Shown: in pieces, positions 18,403 to 27,884 of the stretch
How positions within the stretch are numbered: position 1 is the stretch's first letter
Layout of the letters: every line of letters begins with the position of its first letter
Source of the DNA: Aquicoccus sp. G2-2
Lineage (GTDB): Bacteria > Pseudomonadota > Alphaproteobacteria > Rhodobacterales > Rhodobacteraceae
DNA: 64,000 nucleotides
Direction of reading: 5' to 3'
NCBI RefSeq assembly: GCF_034555965.1
Contig: NZ_JAYDCK010000002.1
Coordinates: 1 to 64,000 of the forward strand
Translations under genes and position numbers: made by a program
Notes under the pieces: generated by a model
What the model saw: the letters and a program-made list of their open reading frames with translations, nothing else
The model's database searches: none
Told to the model about the DNA's origin: nothing

Positions 18403-21400
18403 ATGGTTGGTTTGAGTGGGCGCGTATCGAAAAAGGTCGGTAGGGCGTTTCATGGTTTCGTCACGCTTGTCTCGAGCGCCTCGATCATCTTCAGCTCCGT
18501 CACCGCATCCTACAGCCAACAGATCATCGTCGATCCGTCTGCGCCGGGTACTTCCTTCCTGCAAACGGGCAACGGCACACCGCAGGTCAACATTGCCACG
18601 CCGCAAAGCGGGGTGTCGCTCAACCAGTTCACCGAGTTCAACGTCGATCAGAATGGCCTGGTCCTGAACAACTCGACCACGGGTGGCGTGAGTGTCATCG
18701 GCCAGAACGTCACGGCCAACCCGAACCTGATGGTGTCTGGTCCGGCCGGCACGATCGTGAACGAGGTGACGTCTGCGGCCCCGTCGACCCTCACCGGCAC
18801 GACGGAGGTCTTTGGTCAGTCTGCAGCGGTTGTCATCGCCAACCCCAACGGGATCAGCTGCAATGGCTGTGCGTTCTTGAACTCGACGAGTTCGACGCTC
18901 ACCACCGGCAAGCCGATCATCAATGGGTCGCGCGTGGACCTGCTCGTCACTCAAGGAACGGTGAGCATTGGTCCAGGTGGATTTGCTGCTGGGGACCAGG
19001 CGGGGGTGTTCGGTCGCCATTTGATCGTGGATGGCGCCATTACGACGGATGGTCAGGCCGTCGAGAACAGCCTTGTCGTCTCCGGCGGAGCTCAGCGGGT
19101 ACAAGACCTGAGCTTTGGCCAATTGTCCGGCACCGGTATTGTGGCGGCCCCAAGCACCGTGGCAAAAACCTCTCCTTTCGCCATTGATGCCAGTGAGCGT
19201 GGCACACTGACGGGCGGTACCGTGGTTGTGCGCAACCCCGAAGCCGGTCAGGGCGTGAACCTCTATGGGGTGGCGCGCGGCCAATCGCTGAGTGCACAGT
19301 CTGCGGGCGATTTGTTCTACAAGGACATCGAGAGCGCCGATGACGTGACGCTGACCGGATCGGATGTGCGTCAATATGGCGATCTGACAGCAAGCGGCGA
19401 TGTTAATATCGGGGCCACGAGCTTTACGCTTTATGATGGCCGACTGATTGAAGCCTCCGGCGACATTGATCTCGGCGCCTCGGAATTCGTCGTGATTGCA
19501 GGCGAGGTCTCGGGCGATGACGTGACCATCGATGTAACATCGGGATCGCTGACCAACACCGGTTTCCTGATGGCCGATGGCGAGCTGACCATCCTCGCGG
19601 ATGACACCTTCAGCCAGCAGCGGGAGATTGCCCGGGAATACGATATCTATTTCGACCCGGCGCTGCAGCAGTACCTGCAGGCCTACTACCAGCAACTGAT
19701 CGCGGGCGGCCCTGAGGCCGATATCGCCGCGGAGATGATCGCGCGCGCCAGCCAGCATGAGATTATTGCGGAATATATCGACAGGGGCGCCACGGCGACC
19801 GGCACAAATGTGAACATCACCGCCACGGACGGGGATGTCACCAATACCGGCGGCGCAATTGCGGCCACGAACGATGTGCGCCTTCAGGCGGGCGCGGACA
19901 TCATAAACACGTATCTTGCTCTTAGATCTCGTCTGGACGCTGAGGATGGCTGTCCGACAGAGGATTGTGGATACCGCACCGATTTCCATGCTGGTGAAAT
20001 CCTCGCAGGCAACGATCTCGATCTTGTGGCCTTGCGCGACATTCGCAACGAGGCCAGCGATATCGCAGCCGCGAATAATGTGACCCTTGATGCAGGACGT
20101 GATGTAGTCAATGCGCTCAAAAAATCGAGCTTTGAGACTACGGAGAATGTTGCGATTACGCTGACCAGCCCGGTTGCGACAACGTATTGCGGAAAATCGT
20201 GCTCAACGAGCTACTCGACCGGTGAGTACACCACAATAGATGTGCATATCAACGAAGAGAACATCCTCTCTCCTGCGCGGATCGCGGCGCTCTATGGCGA
20301 TGTGAGTATTGTGGCGGGCCGCGACTTTGTCTCGCAGGGGTCTCAGATCAACGCTGGCGTTGATCTTGATATCACAACCACCGGTCAGGCCATCCTGACA
20401 AGTTATGTCGACGCAGAAGAGCATTTCATCCATCGCTCTCGGCGGTCTTTGGAAAATGTCTGCACCACCGGCAAAGACGGGTACTGCAGCAATCAGATTG
20501 TCACGCGCACGATCACTGAAGATGGCACGGTTCTGGTCACCGCCACTTCCGAGTTCGCAGGCCGCTCCATCAATATCACATCTGGCGAAAATATCACCAT
20601 TCTGGGAGCCCGTATTCTGGCCTCAGAAGACCTCGATCTGACCTCAACGGGCGGCTCGATCCTAATCGACAGCACGGACCTGCCAGACACCATCGCGCTG
20701 GATCGCTCGAACCCTGCCGAGTTTGTAGAACTGACCGATGATCTGGTTGCGCAGATCTTCGGCCCGGCCACCGGCGAGAATGCGGAGACGGTGGCCGAAA
20801 ACACTGCTGACTACATTGCCTTTCTGCAAGACAGCGATCTTCTGACTGCCGTTGAAGCGTTGCGCCGGGCGGAAAGTGGCGCGGATATCAAAGGCGCTGC
20901 CCGTGACGTGGGTGTTCAGGGCTATGTGTCCTTGATAGACAGCACTGTGCTGCAAGGTTTGCGCGAAGATGCCGGCGACGCACTGACCGCAATCCATAAT
21001 TCCATTGGCGCTCAGATTGATGCTCATAATGCGGCATTGGCGGATTACAACGCGGCTGTGCGCGCCGACCTTGCCGAGATTACCGACCTGCTGGAAGGTA
21101 CAGAAGCAGACCGCAGTGCCGCCATGCAAGGTGAGCTGGATCAGGTCACGGCCATCTATGACGCGTCTGTGGCCTCGGCAGAGCAAACTTACCAATCAGC
21201 CCTTGCGGCCAATGAGGCGCAATACGGGCATCTGCTGACCAAACAGGAGCTACGGTCGCGTCAGGTGGGCTATGGCAAAGGCGCCTATACCGAATACTAC
21301 TACGTCACCGTCCCCAACACCTACTACGTCAATCTCAAAAATACAGCGGATCAAAATGCTGCGAATGATCGCACGGCAGCGGTCAACGTCTCTACAACGC

Positions 21401-24400
21401 AACGCCAGTTGAGTTCCGCGCAGGTCCAGGCATCTTACAGCGATGCGGCCCTTTCTGCTCAAATTGCCGATCTCAATACGGACTTCCAAAGCACGCTGGC
21501 TACGCGCGCATCCGAAAAAGCCACGCTCTATGCCAACCTGAACACTGCCCTGACCGATGCGGTCCGCAAAATCGAATTGGTGATTGAACAGGAAGCGCAG
21601 GAAGAGGGGCTGCGCAGTCAGGCCATTGCACGGGGTACGGTACAGGACGGCGAAGCAAGCCTCGCACAGGCCCTCACAAGTCAGGAATTCGGCGAGCTTG
21701 ACCGGATCGGGTCCATCTCGGTGACCGGTACAGGCCTGGTGCAAAACATTGCGCCGGAGCAATCCACGGCGCATGCGCTACTCTCCGATGACAAAGCCGA
21801 ACAGGATGCGTTCCTGGACGCCACCGCATGGCGATTTGCAACGCATCAAGGGTTGAATCAACTCTCATCCACGCCTCGCACTGTCATGCTGGCGGAAGAT
21901 GAGCTGAGCCTTGGTGCACAGGAAGATATTTATATCACTGGTGAAACCGCCTTGGCGGCTGTCAACGATCTGACTGTTGATGCGGGCCGCCGTATTGGCC
22001 TTCTGGGTGCGATCAACACCAACTTCCGCCTCAACATGGGCAATGGCACCCGCGAGACCGGGTATTTTGAAGAACAGGTGACGGTTTCCCGCCAACCGGT
22101 CTATACGAACTGCGGCAAGGATTGCAGCAACGTCATCTATGCGGATGTACCTGTCACGGAGAATGTCTGGGTGTCCACCGGCTTTGAGGCATATGACGAT
22201 CTGGCCTATGACAGTTTTGTCGAGATCGGCGAAACCCTGCAGCTAGGCACGCTCATGCGTGATGTCTATCTCGCGGAGGTCCCGACACTCAACAATGAGA
22301 CCGGTGAAACAGATCGGCTGGCCTATGCGCGTCAGACTGGACTCTACGATCTGACCAGCACCTCGTTGACTGCTGGCGGTGACCTCAGCCTGAACTCGGG
22401 CGGTGACATTCTGAACTTTGGCGGGTCGCTCGTTTCCGGCGAAAACCTCTACCTCACGGCCGAGACGGATATCCGCAACGAGGCGTTGCGCCATAACTTC
22501 ACGCTGACGCCTGAACATGGCTGCGTGGCCTATGGCTGTGGCCGTCAGGGCCATGAGTACAAGGCCGCGGAAATCCTCGCCGGCTCAGGGATGGTGCTCA
22601 CAGCGGGTGGGGACATCGTAAACAACGGGGCTGTCATCACCGCTGCAGGCAGCATTCTGGCGCAGGCCGAAGGCGATATCATCAATTCCGCGCTGACCAG
22701 CCAGTATCTCTATCACTATATCAGCAGCTCGAGCCTCTTTGGTCTCAAGCGCAAAAAGGAACTTCTGCATCGGGCCGTGATCTCCGAAGGGGTGATTTCC
22801 ACCGAATATGGCGATGTCATTCTAAATGCGGGCCGTGACGTGCTCAGTGAAGGCGCGATGATCTCTGCCGGGGCGGATGTGCAGATTACGGCTGATCGCG
22901 ACGTGCGTCTGACCGCGAAATCCGAAGAGCTGCATAATTACTACAAGAAGCGCGGCTTCAGCGGTCTGTCCTACGGCGAGAATCGTATCCGCTGGAACGA
23001 ATTCTCCACCGCGTTTTCGCAGATCGAAGGCAACAACATCGCCATCTCAGCAGGCCGTGATGTGACCGGCATGGGCGCGCTGCTCTTCGCCGCCCAGGAC
23101 ATCGACGTGACCGCAGGCGAAGACATTACCTTCGATGCGCACCAGAACCTGCGCTATGTCAGCCGTTCTGGCTGGTCCATCGGCATCAGCTTCGGTGGCA
23201 GTGGCATTATCGAGGCGCTCCTCAATGATGGCGACGTACTGGAAGCCTATGTCAGCACCAACCCCTCGCTTGCGGCCGTGCATCGCCTGGCGACGGGGGA
23301 CTTCTCGGCTGGATCACTGGTCAATCTGGCCTATCACTTGCCATCGCTAGGATCGGCGATCAACAATGGGGCGACAGGGCCAACGTCCATTACAGAATCT
23401 CTGTATGATCAATTGAACCCGTTTAGTTGGACGCAGGAGAATGCTCTCTTCGATCCAGATGCGTTCAATGCGGACTCACCTGCGAATGGTTTCCTCAATG
23501 GGATCACCTTCCGGCTTGGCGCATATCGCTCACGCCAGGAATGGACGGAAAGCCACGTCAGCCAGCTCATCGCAGGTCAGGACCTGTGGATCGACGCAGG
23601 CCAGGATATCGCACTTGTGGGCGGTACAGTCGCATCCGGAAACCGTGACGTCAGCCTTTACGCCGGGGAAAACATCCTCGTCGCTGCACTGGCAGACACC
23701 AGCCGGTCATCTTCGTCTGGTTGGGGGCTGTCGCTTGGATTTGGTGCTTCGGGCGTGACCTTCGGGGCGGATTTCAACCGCTCGCAGGCGAATTCGCGGA
23801 TGTATACCAACGCTGCGCTCACCGCAGGCGAAACCCTGGATATAGTCTCAGGGCAAGACACCGTACTCATGGGCGCAAATCTTGCGGCCCCGGACATCTA
23901 CCTCGATGTCGGCAACGATCTGATCGTGCAGTCGCGCCAGAATACAAGCGACTCCAACAGTTTCGGGTTCAATTTCTCGATCTCCACCTCGGGCGCCTTC
24001 AGCGGCGGGATCAGCCTTGCCGATGCCAACCGGAACTACACCGAAACCCCCACCACCATCGTTGCGCAGGAGCGGCTGAGCATCTACACGGGCGCCACGA
24101 CCTATCTGCTGGGCGCGGGGTTATGGTCGGAGACGGGCAATCTGGACCTCGACACCGCCGTGCTGGTCTTCGACAATTACGACGACAGCGCCACGTCCAC
24201 CTCGGGCGGCCTCAACGTTTCGCTGAACTTCCAGGAGACGCTGGCCTCGGCCCGCGATGCCTCGGGCAGCCTCGCCTACAGCAACACGCAGGCGATCACC
24301 TACGCCACCATCGGCGCGGGCAACATCACCGTGCGCGAGGCGCATGCGGATTTCACCGTCGACGCGCTCAACCGCGATCCGGACAACATGCAGCAGGTGC

Positions 24401-25839
24401 TCTCCTCCACCAACTTCTCAATCGAGATCCCCGGCATCAACCTAGTACGCTGGACCGAGCAGGTCGAGGATACCGTCAACCTCATCGAGGCGATCAGGAC
24501 AGAGGTGCCGGATCATGTAAGAGCGGAAGGAGCGCAAGCGGTTGATCTGTATCGGGATGCGATCTTGGGCGGATATTCCAGACAAGAGTTGGCAGAATTT
24601 GTCGCTTCTGGAGATTTTGAGAAATACCTTAATCGCCGCAAGAGTTATGAAACTGCTATTGCATCCGGTGAAAAGAGCCCTGCGGAACTGGCAAGGATTG
24701 CATACCTGATCGGGCAAGATGAAAGACTGTACTTCGACGAAAACGATGGCCAACTCAAGATCGAAGCGCCATGTGCAACTTCCAGCGCAATTTGCGGTGT
24801 GCCAGTTAGCGAATTGGAAAATCTGACTGAGCAGCAGGTCTCGGATTTCATCGAATCCAGCATTCAAGCGATTATCGATACCAACCCGAGTGATCCTGCT
24901 TTTACATCTCATGCGAGCCTAGCGATGCAATGTGCCATGTTCTGGCATATCGCAAATGGTGGAAGTGGTGCGAATACACGCCAGTATTTCCAGAGAATAG
25001 CCGCGCAAATCCCTGATAGCTATGAAATGAGCAGTTCCTTGGGGCTGCATCCTGCTGCGCTCAAAGTGCTCAAATGGGCAACAGCTGAACCGGGATCGCC
25101 AGAATATGAGGCTGCATCAGTTTGGTTGAATGGCGACGGGCAGAATGCTGGTGCGTTGGAATTTGTCGAAAACCCATTCAACGCGACGCAAAACCAAGAC
25201 TACTACAACTGGGTAAGAACAGTTTCCAGCGCGCTTACCGCTCTTCGCAGCGGTGAGGGTGGCGACTATGAGCTTGGGCTAATTTTGTACTCTGGTTCAT
25301 CGCCGGATCGACGCGTTCAAGGCGCGATGAACACCATTGTCACGGTTGTAGAACTAGCCGCTGGGTTCCGAGCAATCTATCGTCTTGGAAGGAACTTTCG
25401 GCCTGATCCTTCCCAAGGTGAGAGATTTGGTGGGGTTCAGACGCAGAGTGCAGATGAAGCCGGCTTTCTAGCCAACGCCGAGGCGACATTTGGTAACAGT
25501 TCGACTTGGACAGGTATCGTACGCCATCGTGGAGAGTTGGTGATACAGCGTTCAGATATCGAGCTTAGCCCCCGGAATGTAACCAGGATGCGCAATGGGC
25601 AGGCACCCTTCGTCCGCAACGCAAATGGTGAATGGGAGCCCCTTCAGCTGCACCATGTTGGACGCGAAACCGGACAAATGATTGAGGTCAAACGTTCTCA
25701 AAACCGCTACAGTCCTACTACTGGGGGCCCGTTGCATATTCCGGGTCCAGGAGGCCCGATTAGGCAACCGAACTATTCGCAATCTTACTGGCAAGAACGA
25801 TATCAAGGTTTTGTCAACTCAGGGCAAATTACTGAGTGA
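18403..25839 (+). CDS. CdiA-like filamentous haemagglutinin with C-terminal LHH nuclease toxin
   Basis: The 2478-residue exoprotein starts with an extended signal region, then a TPS secretion domain (about residues 40-300) with the conserved ANPNGISCNG motif (NPNG at 147-150). Long beta-helix repeats of the form LTAGGDLSLNSGGDILNFG fill most of the protein. Residues about 860-1085 are unusual: alpha-helical, rich in Ala and Gln, with a tyrosine-rich patch (YTEYYYVTVPNTYYVNL). From about 2000 the composition changes to a non-repetitive, probably variable region. The last 150 residues resemble the HNH/endonuclease VII toxin family with an LHH motif (LHH at 2416-2418). No VENN motif was seen. 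A SUKH immunity gene follows after 9 bases. It would act in contact-dependent or secreted-toxin competition. No TpsB gene is adjacent. Confidence 0.9.
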   Translation: MVGLSGRVSKKVGRAFHGFVTLVSSASIIFSSVTASYSQQIIVDPSAPGTSFLQTGNGTPQVNIATPQSGVSLNQFTEFNVDQNGLVLNNSTTGGVSVIGQNVTANPNLMVSGPAGTIVNEVTSAAPSTLTGTTEVFGQSAAVVIANPNGISCNGCAFLNSTSSTLTTGKPIINGSRVDLLVTQGTVSIGPGGFAAGDQAGVFGRHLIVDGAITTDGQAVENSLVVSGGAQRVQDLSFGQLSGTGIVAAPSTVAKTSPFAIDASERGTLTGGTVVVRNPEAGQGVNLYGVARGQSLSAQSAGDLFYKDIESADDVTLTGSDVRQYGDLTASGDVNIGATSFTLYDGRLIEASGDIDLGASEFVVIAGEVSGDDVTIDVTSGSLTNTGFLMADGELTILADDTFSQQREIAREYDIYFDPALQQYLQAYYQQLIAGGPEADIAAEMIARASQHEIIAEYIDRGATATGTNVNITATDGDVTNTGGAIAATNDVRLQAGADIINTYLALRSRLDAEDGCPTEDCGYRTDFHAGEILAGNDLDLVALRDIRNEASDIAAANNVTLDAGRDVVNALKKSSFETTENVAITLTSPVATTYCGKSCSTSYSTGEYTTIDVHINEENILSPARIAALYGDVSIVAGRDFVSQGSQINAGVDLDITTTGQAILTSYVDAEEHFIHRSRRSLENVCTTGKDGYCSNQIVTRTITEDGTVLVTATSEFAGRSINITSGENITILGARILASEDLDLTSTGGSILIDSTDLPDTIALDRSNPAEFVELTDDLVAQIFGPATGENAETVAENTADYIAFLQDSDLLTAVEALRRAESGADIKGAARDVGVQGYVSLIDSTVLQGLREDAGDALTAIHNSIGAQIDAHNAALADYNAAVRADLAEITDLLEGTEADRSAAMQGELDQVTAIYDASVASAEQTYQSALAANEAQYGHLLTKQELRSRQVGYGKGAYTEYYYVTVPNTYYVNLKNTADQNAANDRTAAVNVSTTQRQLSSAQVQASYSDAALSAQIADLNTDFQSTLATRASEKATLYANLNTALTDAVRKIELVIEQEAQEEGLRSQAIARGTVQDGEASLAQALTSQEFGELDRIGSISVTGTGLVQNIAPEQSTAHALLSDDKAEQDAFLDATAWRFATHQGLNQLSSTPRTVMLAEDELSLGAQEDIYITGETALAAVNDLTVDAGRRIGLLGAINTNFRLNMGNGTRETGYFEEQVTVSRQPVYTNCGKDCSNVIYADVPVTENVWVSTGFEAYDDLAYDSFVEIGETLQLGTLMRDVYLAEVPTLNNETGETDRLAYARQTGLYDLTSTSLTAGGDLSLNSGGDILNFGGSLVSGENLYLTAETDIRNEALRHNFTLTPEHGCVAYGCGRQGHEYKAAEILAGSGMVLTAGGDIVNNGAVITAAGSILAQAEGDIINSALTSQYLYHYISSSSLFGLKRKKELLHRAVISEGVISTEYGDVILNAGRDVLSEGAMISAGADVQITADRDVRLTAKSEELHNYYKKRGFSGLSYGENRIRWNEFSTAFSQIEGNNIAISAGRDVTGMGALLFAAQDIDVTAGEDITFDAHQNLRYVSRSGWSIGISFGGSGIIEALLNDGDVLEAYVSTNPSLAAVHRLATGDFSAGSLVNLAYHLPSLGSAINNGATGPTSITESLYDQLNPFSWTQENALFDPDAFNADSPANGFLNGITFRLGAYRSRQEWTESHVSQLIAGQDLWIDAGQDIALVGGTVASGNRDVSLYAGENILVAALADTSRSSSSGWGLSLGFGASGVTFGADFNRSQANSRMYTNAALTAGETLDIVSGQDTVLMGANLAAPDIYLDVGNDLIVQSRQNTSDSNSFGFNFSISTSGAFSGGISLADANRNYTETPTTIVAQERLSIYTGATTYLLGAGLWSETGNLDLDTAVLVFDNYDDSATSTSGGLNVSLNFQETLASARDASGSLAYSNTQAITYATIGAGNITVREAHADFTVDALNRDPDNMQQVLSSTNFSIEIPGINLVRWTEQVEDTVNLIEAIRTEVPDHVRAEGAQAVDLYRDAILGGYSRQELAEFVASGDFEKYLNRRKSYETAIASGEKSPAELARIAYLIGQDERLYFDENDGQLKIEAPCATSSAICGVPVSELENLTEQQVSDFIESSIQAIIDTNPSDPAFTSHASLAMQCAMFWHIANGGSGANTRQYFQRIAAQIPDSYEMSSSLGLHPAALKVLKWATAEPGSPEYEAASVWLNGDGQNAGALEFVENPFNATQNQDYYNWVRTVSSALTALRSGEGGDYELGLILYSGSSPDRRVQGAMNTIVTVVELAAGFRAIYRLGRNFRPDPSQGERFGGVQTQSADEAGFLANAEATFGNSSTWTGIVRHRGELVIQRSDIELSPRNVTRMRNGQAPFVRNANGEWEPLQLHHVGRETGQMIEVKRSQNRYSPTTGGPLHIPGPGGPIRQPNYSQSYWQERYQGFVNSGQITE

Positions 25840-25848
25840 GGAAAATCC

Positions 25849-26292
25849 ATGGCTTACAATCATAAGTTCGAGGAAATGTGCGCAGATGGTGAGACCTTCG
25901 GGCCTATCCCAGAGGCTGCGGTCGCTGCAGCAGAAGCGGACCTAAACGTCAGATTTCCGCAACAATACCGGGATTTCTTGCAGAGATTTGGTGCTGGCTT
26001 GTTTGGAGGCGCCGAAATCTATGGCTTGCCTGATCCTGAACAAGACGATCCGCCATTCTGGCAAGACGTGGTAAAGGTGACGAAGCAGCTCAGGGAATGG
26101 GGGCAAGCTGGTGCTGAAAACCCGGCATACATTCCGATTGCGGATGATGGCACTGGCGTCTATTTTTTCCTTGATACGAAAGCGTCACCCATAACGAAAA
26201 TATTAGCTATAGGGCCGGGCGTTGAACGAGCGGTATCAACCGATTTGTTTGCATTCGTTATTGAGTTATCTAAGGGGCGTATCCAACTTTAG
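25849..26292 (+). CDS. SUKH (SMI1/KNR4) family immunity protein
   Basis: A 147-residue protein with a SUKH/SMI1-KNR4 core: AEADLNVRFPQQYRDFLQRF and GAGLFGGAEIYGL near the N-terminus, then YIPIADDGTGVYFFLDTK. Proteins of this family neutralise nuclease toxins of polymorphic toxin systems. It starts 9 bases after the CdiA-like toxin gene, on the same strand, which is the expected place for the cognate antidote. A direct match to the LHH nuclease is inferred from position. Confidence 0.85.
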   Translation: MAYNHKFEEMCADGETFGPIPEAAVAAAEADLNVRFPQQYRDFLQRFGAGLFGGAEIYGLPDPEQDDPPFWQDVVKVTKQLREWGQAGAENPAYIPIADDGTGVYFFLDTKASPITKILAIGPGVERAVSTDLFAFVIELSKGRIQL

Positions 26293-26326
26293 GATCTGGA
26301 CTCATTGAGTTTCAAAGCCAGTTGAT

Positions 26327-26346
26327 GGCGGTTACAGCATCAGACC
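26327..26346 (-). mobile_element. IS110 terminal-sequence remnant
   Basis: On the minus strand these 20 bases read GGTCTGATGCTGTAACCGCC, identical to the left edge of IS110 copy 1 at 7967-7986 and close to 17236-17255. Nothing IS-like follows on either side. It could be a scar of a lost element or a shared target/terminal sequence. Confidence 0.45.
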
Positions 26347-26465
26347 CTTGTCCTTTGATATGTTGTGAGGGTGTCTCAGAGTACCTGAGAGCGCTTTGAG
26401 GCGGGTTTGTGAGGGCTGGAGTAGGGAAGGGGGCCGAAACGCCCGAGCGCTTGGGCAAAGTGGCG

Positions 26466-26833
26466 TTACCACCAACAGGAATAGATCACGGTAGATCCGG
26501 CCTGCATCTCGCTTCGCGCCCATGCGCAGAATTCCAGATCATAGTCGCGGTATTCTGTGGCCTGTTCGTCTTGGAACTGGTGGCCGTAGAAGAACCCGCC
26601 GTCGCAGTGGGGCAGGGCGCTGTCTTTGATGGCCATTTCCAGCGTGTCGATGTCTGCGGGTTCCAACCTCAACTCGCCACAGTTGAGATCGGTCGCGGAT
26701 AACCCTGGCGCTCCACGTAGAGGGCTTCCATGAAGGTTTGCAGTTGTGAATGCTTGCGCCATGTGAACTTGGCGCTTTCGCCTTCTTCACCGCTCTCGGC
26801 GCTTTTGATGTATGCGTATTGGTCGAGGCCCAT
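26466..26833 (-). pseudogene. MGLDQ-type small protein, frameshifted
   Basis: The gene starts at the ATG at 26833 with AAGGAG just upstream and reads MGLDQYAYIKSAESGEEGES, KFTWRKHSQLQTFMEALYVE. Near 26700 the frame is lost. The continuing homologous part (SATDLNCGELRLEPADIDTL; ALPHCDGGFFYGHQF; VIYSCWW) lies in another frame and stops at 26466. Intact members of this small family, often labelled phosphoglycerate kinase without good reason, share the MGLDQ start, WRKH and terminal WW. Function unknown. One indel explains the break. Confidence 0.7.
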
Positions 26834-27425
26834 ACCTGAGGCTCCTTTCCTTCGTGGTTGGAGCGGTGCTTGGCTCGTTTTGCAGACCCTGAGATGTGGT
26901 CTGCGGCTTGGCCTTGCTTTCCGCCATTGGGCGAAGGCCTCCCTGTCTCTGACGTTTGGAAGACCCCGCGTCTTCCGAAGGGCAGAGCAGGAGAGGGCAT
27001 AGCCCGACCTGCGGCCGGACGGCGACCTGACACTGGGGGCCGGAGCGTGGAAATTGGGAGGGACCCGCGCCTGCGCGGGAGGAACCGGATTTCTGCGTGA
27101 AGGCTGGCGCGCACCGCGCGACACCAGAGCCCCTGTTCAGGGCGCCGGCCGGATGGCAGGCGGATATCTGGGATTGAAAACCTGAAAGCCGAGTTAGAGC
27201 GAAGCGGAGACCCGGCTGACGACTGAACCAAGCGATCGCGGTTTTGTCCGCGATTTCACCAACTCTTTGCACGAAGGATCGTTTCCCGTATGGGCGGAGA
27301 CGCCGAATAGGTGGCACCGGGCGCAGCCAAGAGCCTGGTCAGCGCAGTTGCGCTGGCGTGCCGGAAATTTCGAAAGACCGACATTGCGTTCGCTTGGGTC
27401 AGAGATCATTAAAGAATTATGTATA
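26834..27425. other. GC-rich non-coding stretch
   Basis: About 590 bases where I see no gene: overlapping frames on both strands are compositional artefacts. A perfect 7-bp stem (GGAAGAC/GTCTTCC, 5-base loop) lies at 26958-26976, without a following T-run. Confidence 0.45.
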
Positions 27426-27439
27426 TTGCCATTTGGCAA
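27426..27439. promoter_or_regulatory. Palindromic operator candidate for the Xre-RES operon
   Basis: TTGCC-ATTT-GGCAA is a 5-bp inverted repeat in an AT-rich region 35 bases before the antitoxin ATG. A related half-site (ATGCCAA) follows at 27455-27461, next to the AAGGAG ribosome-binding site. Antitoxins of the Xre/ParS type repress their own operon, so this is a likely operator. It is inferred from position and symmetry. Confidence 0.5.
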
Positions 27440-27473
27440 CATAGTTGCTATATGATGCCAAAAGGAGAGTCCA

Positions 27474-27884
27474 ATGGCACTTCAACCCGTCACAACCCGC
27501 GCACCTGACTTTGTACCCGACCAAATTACGGATAAGGAAGGGGGTGCAATGCTGCGTGCCGTCCTTAATCTGTTCGGAAAGTGGGACATCACGGATGAAG
27601 AGTCCGCTGTACTGCTTGACCTTCCAGTGCGAACCTATCGTCGCTGGAAAGCTGGTCAGCCAGGGCGTCTTGACCGGGATATGAAAGCCCGACTATCCAA
27701 TCTTCTGGGCATCCATAAAGCTCTTCGCATCATCTTTTCGGAACCGGACCGAACATATGTCTGGATCAAGGCGCAAAACACAGCATTTGGTGACCGATCA
27801 GCCCTTGATATCATGCTGGGCGGTGATCTCACCGATCTCATGCGCGTTCGCCGGTATGTCGATGCGGAGCGTGGCGCTTGGTAA
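27474..27884 (+). CDS. Xre/MbcA/ParS-type antitoxin (DUF2384)
   Basis: A 136-residue protein with an N-terminal helix-turn-helix region (MLRAVLNLFGKWDITDEESA; LLDLPVRTYRRWKAGQ) and a C-terminal DUF2384/ParS-like toxin-binding domain (LGIHKALRIIFSEPDRTYVW; ALDIMLGGDLTDLMRVRRYV). This architecture is the antitoxin of RES-Xre systems. An AAGGAG site lies just before the ATG. It overlaps the RES toxin gene by 7 bases and should bind the palindrome upstream of its own gene. Confidence 0.88.
   Translation: MALQPVTTRAPDFVPDQITDKEGGAMLRAVLNLFGKWDITDEESAVLLDLPVRTYRRWKAGQPGRLDRDMKARLSNLLGIHKALRIIFSEPDRTYVWIKAQNTAFGDRSALDIMLGGDLTDLMRVRRYVDAERGAW

Noticed and set aside
18361-19989. 542-codon open frame opposite the CdiA-like gene
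   Set aside because: It is the complement of a repetitive, GC-biased beta-helix gene; the sense protein has clear domains and the antisense one has none.
24480-25560. VENN pre-toxin motif expected in CdiA proteins
   Set aside because: No VENN or close variant was found before the toxin, so the boundary was set by the change of composition instead.
26787-27317. Overlapping Arg/Pro-rich frames on both strands
   Set aside because: Composition-driven open frames in GC-rich non-coding DNA, with no conserved motif.
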